From Lachnospiraceae bacterium (GTDB lineage Bacteria; Bacillota; Clostridia; Lachnospirales; Lachnospiraceae), in the NCBI GenBank assembly GCA_015258095.1, contig JABZIV010000008.1:1-60214 (forward strand): 60,214 nucleotides of DNA. Reading direction: 5' to 3'. Numbering within the stretch: the first letter of the stretch is position 1; every line of letters begins with the position of its first letter. This document shows, piece by piece, positions 1-7,443 of this stretch. The notes under the pieces were generated by a model. It had not been told where the DNA came from, made no database searches, and saw only the letters and a program-made list of their open reading frames with translations. A program made the translations under genes and the position numbers.

Positions 1-1
1 A

Positions 2-1414
2 CCCTGTCTTTACTATGATATGGGACAATGCAATGCGCCGTGTACCGGACAGCAGACGAAAGAGGAGTATAGAGCGGTTATTCCGGAAGTTTCCGCGATC
101 TTATCCGGAAAAACAGAGGCTGTGATAGAAGAATTACAAAAGAAAATGCAGGAAGCATCCGACCGGTTGGACTTTGAGAAAGCCATGGAGTATCGGGATC
201 TGATTCACGGCTTCCATACGATGGAGAGAAGACAGAAGATTACAGCTCTGGATGGAGAAGACCGGGATATTCTGGGGCTTAGACGGGACCACAGTGACTG
301 TGTGATTCAGATTTTCTTTGTACGGGACGGGAAAATAGTAGGGAGAGATCACAGCTTCTTAAAAATTGATGAAGAGGAGAAAGATGAAGAGATTTTCTCG
401 CTCTTTTTACGTCAGTTTTATAGTGGTACGCCGTTTATCCCAAAGGAAATCTATCTTCCCTGTACCCTGCCGGATGAAGAAATGATTGCCGAATGGCTGA
501 GCTCCATAAAGGGAGGAAAAGTTCGTATTGTGCAGCCGAAACAAGGCGACAGAGAAAAATTGGTAGAACTTGCAGGAAAGAATGCCGGCATTTTGATGCT
601 TCGTTATGTTGAGAAGTATCGGAACGAGAAGAAAAAGCAGGAACAGGCTTTGGAAGAACTGAAAGAATATTCCGGACTCAAAACCTTACCTTTACGCATC
701 GAATCGTATGATATTTCCAATACTTCCGGGGTGCTCAATGTGGGATCCATGGTTGTTTATCAGGACGGGAAAGAAAAGCCGAATGATTACAGGAAGTTTC
801 GAATTCAATCGGTGCGCGGGCAGGATGACTATGCGTCCATGCGGGAGATGTTGTATCGACGTTTTTCTCACGGTCTTATGGAGAAAGAGAGAAACAGGCA
901 GGAGGGGCTGGAAGATTCGCTGGGATCATTTTCTCAGTTTCCGGATCTGATCTTAATGGACGGAGGAAAGGGACAGGTAAGCAGCTGTCTTTCCGTTTTG
1001 GAAGAACTGAAGATTTCCATTCCGGTTCTCGGAATGGTTAAAGACGAGCATCATAGGACAAGAGCCCTTCTTGTACAGAACAAAGAAGTACCGATACCGA
1101 CTTCCGGGGAATGCTTCAAATTTTTAACCAGAGTACAGGATGAAGTGCATCGTTTTGCGATCAGCTATCACCGCTCTCTTCGTATGAAAGAGCAGGTGCA
1201 TTCTTTACTGGATGATATTCCGGGAATTGGGGTCAAAAGAAAGAAGGCGTTACTTCGAAAATTCAGAGATATGCATGGCATTGGGCATGCTTCTTACGAA
1301 GAAATCCGATCCATTCCCGAGATGGATGAGAAAGCGACAAATGCCGTATTGCATTTTTTTAAGAACAGGAAGGAGGAGGAAGCGCGGCAAAAGACGGAGT
1401 CTGATAGAATGTAG
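2..1414 (+). CDS. uvrC: UvrABC excinuclease subunit C, 5'-truncated by the window edge
   Basis: This is the C-terminal 470 residues or so of UvrC, the dual-incision nuclease of nucleotide excision repair, which works with UvrB on DNA in the cytoplasm. The reading frame is open at base 2, before the first ATG at 20, and begins PCLYYDMGQC, the Cys-containing end of the N-terminal GIY-YIG nuclease region. A UVR (UvrB-binding) helix pair follows near bases 125-205. The RNase H-like second nuclease domain shows IESYDISN near base 700 and LMDGGKGQV near 955. The C-terminal helix-hairpin-helix region shows LDDIPGIGVKRKK near 1207. The Lys/Glu-rich tail ends at a TAG. The GIY-YIG catalytic part lies outside the window. 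No hairpin terminator is visible after it. The family assignment is secure. Confidence 0.97.
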   Translation, partial: PCLYYDMGQCNAPCTGQQTKEEYRAVIPEVSAILSGKTEAVIEELQKKMQEASDRLDFEKAMEYRDLIHGFHTMERRQKITALDGEDRDILGLRRDHSDCVIQIFFVRDGKIVGRDHSFLKIDEEEKDEEIFSLFLRQFYSGTPFIPKEIYLPCTLPDEEMIAEWLSSIKGGKVRIVQPKQGDREKLVELAGKNAGILMLRYVEKYRNEKKKQEQALEELKEYSGLKTLPLRIESYDISNTSGVLNVGSMVVYQDGKEKPNDYRKFRIQSVRGQDDYASMREMLYRRFSHGLMEKERNRQEGLEDSLGSFSQFPDLILMDGGKGQVSSCLSVLEELKISIPVLGMVKDEHHRTRALLVQNKEVPIPTSGECFKFLTRVQDEVHRFAISYHRSLRMKEQVHSLLDDIPGIGVKRKKALLRKFRDMHGIGHASYEEIRSIPEMDEKATNAVLHFFKNRKEEEARQKTESDRM

Positions 1415-1514
1415 AGGTTGAAAATGAGGAATTATGCCTGTTTTATGCTGTATTGGAAAATGCTTTAAGAGTGCTTTTATGCTTATTTGTTTTGTAAATA
1501 AAACCGATAATCAT

Positions 1515-1543
1515 TTGTCAAAGTTCCAAAAATTGTATAAAAT
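1515..1543 (+). promoter_or_regulatory. Probable sigma-A promoter of the prdC-prdA-prdB unit
   Basis: TTGTCA at 1515-1520 and TAAAAT at 1538-1543 are 17 bp apart and lie 38 bp before the prdC start. A 6-bp inverted repeat (AGTTCC at 1522-1527, GGAACT at 1549-1554) brackets the -10 element and could be an operator. No sigma-54 type GG-N10-GC element is seen, although PrdR-controlled prd operons in Clostridioides use sigma-54. Confidence 0.55.
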
Positions 1544-1580
1544 AAGGCGGAACTGAGTCTAGAAAAAAGGAGAATGTGAA

Positions 1581-3044
1581 GTGGTTAAGACTATTTTGCT
1601 GAAACAGCATATCGGCGCTCCCGATGTGCCTGTTGTGAAGGTAGGAGACAAGGTCAGAAGGGGAACTCTCCTTGCAGCTCCGGAAAAGTTAGGCGCAAAT
1701 ATTTTCTCCAGTGTGGATGGTGTGGTGAAAGAAATCACGGATGCGGCGATTGTGGTCGAGGCGGATGAAAAGCAGAGTGATTCTTTTGAACCGATTTCCG
1801 GTGAGGACAATCTGTCCTTGGTAAAGGCGGCCGGAATTGTAGGAATGGGCGGAGCAGGATTTCCTACAGGCGTCAAGCTCGGCACAGACTTAAAAGGAGG
1901 ATATCTCTTAGTCAATGCCGCTGAGTGTGAACCGCTTCTGGAACATAACATGAAGCAGATTATGGAAGAGCCCGAGAAGACCATCCATGGCATTCAGTAT
2001 GCCATGAAAATCTGCAATGCAAAACAGGCAGTGATTGCCATCAAGAAGAAGCACGAGAAAGAGATTGCGCTTCTTCTGGAGAAGCTTAAGAATTATCCGG
2101 AGATTACTCTGCATCTTTTACCGGATATCTATCCGATGGGAGAAGAGAGAGCGGTTGTTCGTGAAATTTTAGGAAAGTTGCTTCCTCCCACAGCGCTTCC
2201 GTCCGAGGCGGATGCGGTAGTCATTAACATTGAAACTTGTCTGAGAATTGCGGAAGCGATTGAAGACAAGAAGCCTTCTTTCTTGAAAAACATTACCGTA
2301 GGCGGTAAGTTGAAGAAAGGTACGGAATCTCAGGTATTCCTGAATGTTCCCGTAGGAACGACGGTTGGGGAACTCATTGAGATGGCAGGCGGAATCGACG
2401 GAGAGTATGGAGAGATTATTCTTGGCGGACCGTTTACCGGTTCCGCTGTGGAACTTTCTACTCCGATTACAAAGACAAGTGGCGGTATTCTTGTTACAGA
2501 GCCTTTCAAGGACTTGAATGGAGCGAAGGTAGGACTTCTGCTTTGCGCCTGCGGCGGCAATCTGAACAGAATGGAAGACCTCTGCAAGAAGTACAACGGT
2601 GTTGTAGCGGATGTGCAGACCTGTAAGCAGGCAGTCGACGTACGCGGTACTTTGAAGTGTGAGAATCCGGGAAACTGCCCGGGACAGGCACAGAAGATCC
2701 TTCACTTTAAGAATGCCGGCTGTACAGATATCCTGATTGGAAACTGTAGTGACTGTACAAACACGGTTATGGGTTCCGCTCCGAAGATGAACTTAAACGT
2801 ACATCATCAGACTGATCATGTCTTAGAGACAGTTGGCATGGAACCGATGCGCTATCTTACAAAGTCCAAGACGGTTGAGCAACTTCCGCTGGATCAGAAT
2901 GGCAGACAGATTCCTTTCTCTGCCGTGAAAGAGGAAGCTAAGTCGGAAGAGAAGAAGGAGTATAGTTTTAGCCAGGAACTGGAGGATGGACTGTTCCATA
3001 TCCATATCGAGGATGGACAGGATATTCACATAGAAATTTCATAA
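1581..3044 (+). CDS. prdC: PrdC, RnfC-like electron-transfer protein of D-proline reductase
   Basis: This 487-residue protein resembles the RnfC subunit and matches PrdC, thought to carry electrons to D-proline reductase. The start is GTG, with AGGAG at 1568-1572. An N-terminal lipoyl-like region (KVGDKVRRGTLLA, residues 20-32) is followed by the RnfC/Nqo1-type motif GMGGAGFPTGVK at 88-99 and a NAAECEPLL segment typical of RnfC. A cysteine-rich region starts with CAC at 322-324 and runs to C389 and C392 (NCSDCTN), suited to binding metal or redox centres. Some clostridial PrdC proteins are annotated as selenoproteins; this one has no in-frame UGA. The last 20 residues (IHIEDGQDIHIEI) echo a motif inside PrdA. 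It is the first gene of the unit, 17 bp before prdA. The name is well supported; the electron donor is inferred. Confidence 0.88.
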   Translation: MVKTILLKQHIGAPDVPVVKVGDKVRRGTLLAAPEKLGANIFSSVDGVVKEITDAAIVVEADEKQSDSFEPISGEDNLSLVKAAGIVGMGGAGFPTGVKLGTDLKGGYLLVNAAECEPLLEHNMKQIMEEPEKTIHGIQYAMKICNAKQAVIAIKKKHEKEIALLLEKLKNYPEITLHLLPDIYPMGEERAVVREILGKLLPPTALPSEADAVVINIETCLRIAEAIEDKKPSFLKNITVGGKLKKGTESQVFLNVPVGTTVGELIEMAGGIDGEYGEIILGGPFTGSAVELSTPITKTSGGILVTEPFKDLNGAKVGLLLCACGGNLNRMEDLCKKYNGVVADVQTCKQAVDVRGTLKCENPGNCPGQAQKILHFKNAGCTDILIGNCSDCTNTVMGSAPKMNLNVHHQTDHVLETVGMEPMRYLTKSKTVEQLPLDQNGRQIPFSAVKEEAKSEEKKEYSFSQELEDGLFHIHIEDGQDIHIEIS

Positions 3045-3061
3045 AAGAAAGGAAGAGTGTT

Positions 3062-4933
3062 ATGTCTATTTCAGCAGAATATGCAGAAGAGCATAAAAAT
3101 AGTCCGGCAGTCTTGTGCTGTAGGGCTGAGGGAGGGATTACCCTTTCCAACCACAACCTGGAAGATCCGGAGATTTTCGATGATCTGGTTGATTCCGGAC
3201 TTCTTAAGTTAGACGGCTGTTTGACTATCGGGGATGTCCTTGGAGCAAAGCTCCTGAAGACTTGCGATTCTCTTACACCGCTTACGAAAGATCTTGTTGC
3301 GCTTGCAGAGAAGAAAGAGGCTCCTCTGGATGCAAGAACAGAGGAAAAGAAAGAAGAGAAGACAGAAGCTAAGGCGGTTTCCGTTCCCGGCGGAAAGGCT
3401 TTTCCGGGCGGCAGTTTAAAGATTCACATTGGCGAAGGAAAGGGCATTGATATTCAGATTCCTCTTTCTTCCGTAGGTGGGAATGCTACGGCTGTTTCCG
3501 AGAACGGGACAGTGCAGCCTTTAACCGGCGGCGCAGCGACAGAGTCTTCCGCACCGGCTCAGGAAGAGGTGGTTGTCCGTTCTTTAACGAGAAAGCACTT
3601 TAAGATCACGGAAGTAAAGCGTGGACCGGAAACCAAGCTGGAAGGTACCGTACTTACCATTCGGGAAGGAATTGAGAAAGAAGCGGTTGATTCCCAGGAG
3701 TTGGTAGAGAAGTTAGAGATTGATATCATCACCCCGGATCAGTATCATACCTTCTCCAATACCATTATGGATGTACAGCCGATTGCGACAAAAGAGGGAG
3801 ACGATTTACTCGGAACCGGCACAACCAGAGTATTGGATGGTGTTGTAATGGTTGTTTCCGGAACGGATTCCAAGGGAATTCAGATTGGTGAGTTCGGTTC
3901 ATCGGAAGGTTATCTTGATGAAAACGTCATGTGGGGACGTCCCGGTTGTCCTGACAAGGGAGATATTTTCATTAAGACCAACGTTACCATTAAAGAGAAG
4001 ACCAACATGGAGCGTCCGGGACCATTGGCTGCACATACTGCAACAGATTTGATTACCGACGAGATTCGTAAAGCGTTGAAGAAAGCGGACGAGAGTCTTG
4101 TTGTCGATACAGAGACCTTCAACCAGGTGAGAAGACCGGGTAAGAAGAAAGTGGTTATCGTAAAGGAAATCATGGGTCAGGGTGCTATGCATGATAACCT
4201 TCTCCTTCCGGTTGAGCCGGTAGGCGTACTCGGTGCAAAGCCGAACGTTGACCTCGGAAATGTACCGATTGTCGTATCACCGCTGGAAGTTCTGGATGGC
4301 TGTATTCATGCTTTGACCTGCATCGGACCGGCATCGAAAGAAATGTCCCGTCATTACTGGAGAGAGCCGCTTGTATTGGAAGTGCTTCATGATAAGGATG
4401 TGGATCTGGCAGGCGTTGTGCTGGTTGGTTCTCCGCAGATTAACGCCGAGAAGTTCTACGTATCCCGTCGTGTAGGAATGACTCTGGAAGCAATCGGAGC
4501 GGATGGTGCATTTGTTACAACGGAAGGCTTTGGAAATAACCATATCGACTTCGCAAGCCATATCGAGCAGATCGGTATGAGAGGAATCAAGGTTGTCGGT
4601 ATGTCTTTCTGTGCTAACCAGGGTGCGCTTGTTGTAGGAAACAAGTACATGAACGCCATGGTAGACAACAATAAGTCCGAAGCCGGCATTGAAAATGAGA
4701 TTCTTGCGAACAATACTCTTTGTCCGGAGGATGCAATCCGTGCACTCGATATGTTGAAGGCGGAGATGGCCGGAGAGGAAGTAAAGAAAGCGGAGAGAAA
4801 GTGGAATCCGAATGTAAAGGCACAGAACGTAGAACTGATCTCCAATGTTACCGGAAAGCCCATTCAGCTTGTGGAGAATGAAACTTCTCTTCCCATGAGT
4901 GAAAAGTTTAAAGAAAAGTATCTGAACAGCTAA
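3062..4933 (+). CDS. prdA: D-proline reductase proprotein PrdA
   Basis: PrdA is the 623-residue precursor of the two pyruvoyl-type subunits of D-proline reductase, which opens the D-proline ring to 5-aminovalerate in Stickland fermentation. In Clostridium sticklandii the precursor cleaves itself before a cysteine, leaving an N-terminal pyruvoyl on the small subunit. The equivalent here is Cys420 in ALTCIGPASKE (codon 4319-4321). Cleavage there gives chains of about 419 and 204 residues, in line with the known 45 and 23 kDa subunits. Residues 80-175 form a Lys/Glu- and Ala-rich linker containing IHIGEGKGIDIQI (121-133). The conserved core has RRPGKKKVVIVKEIMGQGAM before the cleavage site and YWREPLVLEVLHDKDVDL after it. 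The start is ATG with AAAGGAAG upstream. The stop overlaps the next start by one base. Confidence 0.95.
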   Translation: MSISAEYAEEHKNSPAVLCCRAEGGITLSNHNLEDPEIFDDLVDSGLLKLDGCLTIGDVLGAKLLKTCDSLTPLTKDLVALAEKKEAPLDARTEEKKEEKTEAKAVSVPGGKAFPGGSLKIHIGEGKGIDIQIPLSSVGGNATAVSENGTVQPLTGGAATESSAPAQEEVVVRSLTRKHFKITEVKRGPETKLEGTVLTIREGIEKEAVDSQELVEKLEIDIITPDQYHTFSNTIMDVQPIATKEGDDLLGTGTTRVLDGVVMVVSGTDSKGIQIGEFGSSEGYLDENVMWGRPGCPDKGDIFIKTNVTIKEKTNMERPGPLAAHTATDLITDEIRKALKKADESLVVDTETFNQVRRPGKKKVVIVKEIMGQGAMHDNLLLPVEPVGVLGAKPNVDLGNVPIVVSPLEVLDGCIHALTCIGPASKEMSRHYWREPLVLEVLHDKDVDLAGVVLVGSPQINAEKFYVSRRVGMTLEAIGADGAFVTTEGFGNNHIDFASHIEQIGMRGIKVVGMSFCANQGALVVGNKYMNAMVDNNKSEAGIENEILANNTLCPEDAIRALDMLKAEMAGEEVKKAERKWNPNVKAQNVELISNVTGKPIQLVENETSLPMSEKFKEKYLNS

Positions 4934-5178
4934 TGGCGAAGTATTTAGATAAACTCATCTACATGGAAGGTATCATTGTGGAAGTTCACGACGGTGCCGT
5001 GGGGATTGACTTAAAAGGGCGTCTCGGTTACATGAAGATTCCCAAGCGAATGCTCATTTCCGACTATGAAATTAAAGTAGGACAGGAAGTCGGATTCAAC
5101 ATGAGTTTCATTGAACAACTCGGTCCCGAAGTAAATGAGAAGTATGTTAGTAATATTCAAAGGCTTCATCAGTCATAG
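4933..5178 (+). CDS. Small conserved protein between prdA and prdB
   Basis: This 81-residue protein is translationally coupled to prdA (TAATG overlap at 4931-4935) and ends 35 bp before prdB. It is a soluble, mostly beta-type sequence (MEGIIVEVHDGAVGIDLKGR, then LGYMKIPKRMLI) ending NIQRLHQS. It has no cysteines and no recognisable catalytic motif. A short protein in this position is known from other clostridial prd clusters; I believe it is the family databases call CBO2463/CBO2479-like, but I cannot confirm that here. The location suggests a role in assembly, maturation or stability of the reductase; that is inference from context only. Confidence 0.8.
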   Translation: MAKYLDKLIYMEGIIVEVHDGAVGIDLKGRLGYMKIPKRMLISDYEIKVGQEVGFNMSFIEQLGPEVNEKYVSNIQRLHQS

Positions 5179-5213
5179 AATATTTACATAAAATATTAAG
5201 AAAGGAGAAAGAC

Positions 5214-5939
5214 ATGGATTTTACAGTAGTAAAAGGGATGCAGTCTGAGATCTTTGTTCCTGTTACTCCTCCTCCTGTTTGGGCGCCGGTTACGAAGCCT
5301 TTAAAGGACATGGTAGTGGCTATCGCTACTGCTGCCGGAGTACATCATAAAGATGATAAGAGATTTAATCTTGCCGGTGACTTTACATTCAGAATCATCA
5401 AAGACACGATGCCTTCCAGTGAGTTAATGGTATCTCACGGAGGATATGATAATAGTGACGTTAACAAAGATATCAACTGTATGTTCCCGATTGACAGACT
5501 TCATGAACTTGCGAAGGATGGTGTGATTAAGGGGGTAGCTCCGGTACACATCGGTTTCATGGGTGGTGGCGGAAACCAGGAGAAGTTTAAAAACGAAACC
5601 GGTCCGGCTATTGCGAAGATTTTGAAGGATGAGGGCGTTGACGCCGTAATCCTTACCGCTGGCTGAGGAACTTGCCATCGTTCTGCCGTGCTTGTGCAGA
5701 GAGCTATTGAGGAGGTTGGCATCCCAACAATCATTATTGCCGCCCTTCCTCCTGTCGTAAGACAGACTGGTACTCCTCGTGCAGTTGCTCCTCTCGTTCC
5801 GATGGGTGCAAATGCCGGAGAGCCAAACAACAGAGAAATGCAGTACAACATTGTAAAGGATACTCTGGAGCAGCTTGAGATTCTGGATTCACCGGGTAAG
5901 GTGGTTCCATTACCGTATGAGTATGTCGCAAAAGTATAA
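5214..5939 (+). CDS. prdB: D-proline reductase selenoprotein subunit PrdB (UGA read as Sec at residue 151)
   Basis: PrdB is the 26-kDa selenoprotein subunit whose selenocysteine attacks D-proline held on the PrdA pyruvoyl group. The frame from ATG 5214 (AAGGAG upstream) reaches TGA at 5664-5666 after 150 residues. It then continues without a break as GTCHRSAVLVQRAIEEVG to TAA at 5937-5939, giving 241 residues, the expected family length. The junction reads LTAG-U-GTCHR, a Sec-x-x-Cys redox motif typical of the GrdB/PrdB family. A hairpin suited to SelB binding starts 14 nt after the UGA, and selB lies downstream. A naive gene caller would split this into two proteins (5214-5666 and 5688-5939). 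A hairpin terminator follows at 6016-6048. The first 80 residues include VTPPPVWAPVTKPL, typical of the family. Confidence 0.95.
5664..5701 (+). promoter_or_regulatory. UGA selenocysteine codon and bacterial SECIS hairpin of prdB
   Basis: The in-frame TGA is at 5664-5666. After 14 nt, TTCTGC (5681-5686) pairs with GCAGAG (5696-5701) around a 9-nt loop, CGTGCTTGT, which carries a GU near its 5' side. Bacterial SECIS elements are short hairpins inside the coding region just after the UGA, with a G-U in the loop contacted by SelB. The fit is good but was made by eye. Confidence 0.8.
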
Positions 5940-6015
5940 CTTTACATAAGCCGTATAAAGATGCGGTGTATAGGAATGGGATAGCGTACAGTTTTGTACG
6001 GTGTCCGTTATGCAT

Positions 6016-6048
6016 AAAAATCGGAAGCATGACTGCTTCCGATTTTTT
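6016..6048 (+). terminator. Intrinsic terminator after prdB
   Basis: A perfect 14-bp stem (6016-6029 with 6034-6047) closes a TGAC loop and ends in a run of six T. It separates prdC-prdA-prdB from prdD-prdE-selB, so the second group needs its own promoter or read-through. Its position also argues against any prdD start upstream of it. Confidence 0.92.
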
Positions 6049-6118
6049 AAAAGAAAAAAGAACTTCTATTTTGTGTTATAGTTATAAAACAGCCGTAGGA
6101 GAAGAGAAGGGATTATCG

Positions 6119-6892
6119 ATGGAAGATAGAATTTTGAGAACACTCAGCATCAAAGCTTTTCATATCGTTTCCGCTGAAGAAGGAGAGAAATTCTCATTAG
6201 AAAGAAAGCCGAATAAAGAGTATATCCTGCATTACAATGCTTCCTGTTTACAGGAGTTTGCAAAGAACGAGCCTTTGATTCATTCCTGCTCTATGCAGCT
6301 CATCAAGAAAGAAGACCGTCACTGTAAGATCAATTCGATTATGGACATCTTTCCCATCAGCGCCAAAGTATTAGGACGTATAGGGGAAGGCATCACACAT
6401 ACCTTGACCGGTATTTATGTCATCCTTACGGCAACCGATACGGAAGGAAATTATGTTTCCGCCTTTGGAAATTCCGACGGTTATTTGGATGAGCAAGTTG
6501 TTTTTGACCGTGCGGGTACACCGGGAAAGGACGATTTGATTTTTCTGGTGGATGTTTGCTTAGAAGCAAAGGCAGGGTATGCCCGTTCGGGACCGGATGC
6601 CTGCCATCGGCTTTGCGACGAATTCTGTCAGGAGATTCGAACGATTTTAAAAAAGACAAACGGCATTTATTGTACGGAACGGCATGATTATCAGGATATT
6701 GAGCGTCCGGGGAAAGATAAGGTGGTTTTGGTTAAGCTGGTTAGCGGACAGGGGGCGATGTACGATACCCATTATCTTGCACCGGAACCGTCCGGATTTA
6801 TTGGGAGCCATTCTATTATCGACAGCACCGGTTCACCGATGATTATTTCTCCGAATGAATATCGGGACGGGGCGATTCGAGCGCTGTATTAA
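6119..6892 (+). CDS. prdD: PrdD, PrdA-like protein matching the large-chain core
   Basis: This 257-residue protein belongs to the proline reductase cluster. It resembles the second half of the large PrdA chain: DIFPISAKVLGRIGEGITHTL, then GNSDGYLDEQVVFDR, RPGKDKVVLVKLVSGQGAM and LAPEPSGFIGSHSIID each align with PrdA residues of about 240-415. It ends at RDGAIRALY, where PrdA reads LDGCIHALT just before the pyruvoyl cysteine. It also lacks the N-terminal region and linker of PrdA. The ATG at 6119 is chosen because AGAAGGG precedes it and the terminator at 6016-6048 excludes the upstream ATG at 5966. PrdD is conserved in clostridial prd clusters and its exact role is not settled. It may act in maturation or as an accessory subunit with PrdE. 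Confidence 0.88.
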   Translation: MEDRILRTLSIKAFHIVSAEEGEKFSLERKPNKEYILHYNASCLQEFAKNEPLIHSCSMQLIKKEDRHCKINSIMDIFPISAKVLGRIGEGITHTLTGIYVILTATDTEGNYVSAFGNSDGYLDEQVVFDRAGTPGKDDLIFLVDVCLEAKAGYARSGPDACHRLCDEFCQEIRTILKKTNGIYCTERHDYQDIERPGKDKVVLVKLVSGQGAMYDTHYLAPEPSGFIGSHSIIDSTGSPMIISPNEYRDGAIRALY

Positions 6893-6948
6893 GTCATTTT
6901 AAAAAGAGTAGGGAAGCATAGTTATTGCCGGAAGATGAGGAGGGAAAT

Positions 6949-7422
6949 ATGGGAATCGGGCCATCCACGAAAGAAACTACATTACATCATTTTCGAGATC
7001 CTCTTGTGGAGGAACTCTGTGAAGATACGGATCTTGATTTTGTCGGGATTATCCTTGCAGGGATTCCGCAGGATAATGTGAATAAATATTTTACCGGAGA
7101 CAGAGTGGGTGCCTGGGCAGAAGCCTTGCGCGTGAAAGGTGCTATTGTCAGTGAAGACAGCTGGGGAAACAGCAATGTGGATTTTGCCCATGCAATTGAA
7201 GAAATCGGAAGACGGGATATTGCCGTTGTAGGCGTTTCTTTTGTGGGAACACAGGGGGCGTTCGTCGTTACCAATCCGTATATGAACAGTATAGTCGACA
7301 TTAATAAAAGTGAAGAAGGGATAGAAACGAATGTGGTGGGAGAGAACAACCTCGTATTAAAAGATGCCAAGAAGGCAAGAGTGCTGCTAAAATTAAAGAT
7401 GAAAGAAATGCGTGACAAATAG
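6949..7422 (+). CDS. prdE: PrdE, PrdA-like protein matching the small pyruvoyl chain
   Basis: This 157-residue protein aligns with PrdA from the pyruvoyl cysteine onward: MGIGPSTKETTLHHFRDPL here against CIGPASKEMSRHYWREPL in PrdA, then DFVGIILAGIPQDN, WGNSNVDFAHAIEEIG and MNSIVDINKSEEGIE. It has no cysteine in the position that becomes the pyruvoyl group, so it should not form that cofactor. The ATG at 6949 has GAGGAGGG just before it; an in-frame TTG at 6925 is less likely. It lies 56 bp after prdD and 21 bp before selB. PrdD plus PrdE look like a separated paralogue of the cleaved PrdA. The gene name is from family and context; the function is inferred to be accessory. Confidence 0.88.
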   Translation: MGIGPSTKETTLHHFRDPLVEELCEDTDLDFVGIILAGIPQDNVNKYFTGDRVGAWAEALRVKGAIVSEDSWGNSNVDFAHAIEEIGRRDIAVVGVSFVGTQGAFVVTNPYMNSIVDINKSEEGIETNVVGENNLVLKDAKKARVLLKLKMKEMRDK

Positions 7423-7443
7423 GATACGGGTATAAGGAGAAGT

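Noticed and set aside
1415..1580. Sigma-54 promoter for prdC, as expected for PrdR control
   Set aside because: No GG-N10-GC element at -24/-12 spacing was found on the plus strand; a sigma-A type pair fits instead.
5664..5666. TGA as a true stop ending a 150-residue PrdB, with a second gene from 5688
   Set aside because: The frame continues directly as GTCHR to the family length, the SECIS-like hairpin is present and selB is nearby.
5966..6118. Longer prdD start at ATG 5966 adding 51 residues
   Set aside because: The added stretch runs through a near-perfect intrinsic terminator (6016-6048), has no ribosome binding site and does not resemble PrdA. ATG 6119 has one and fits.
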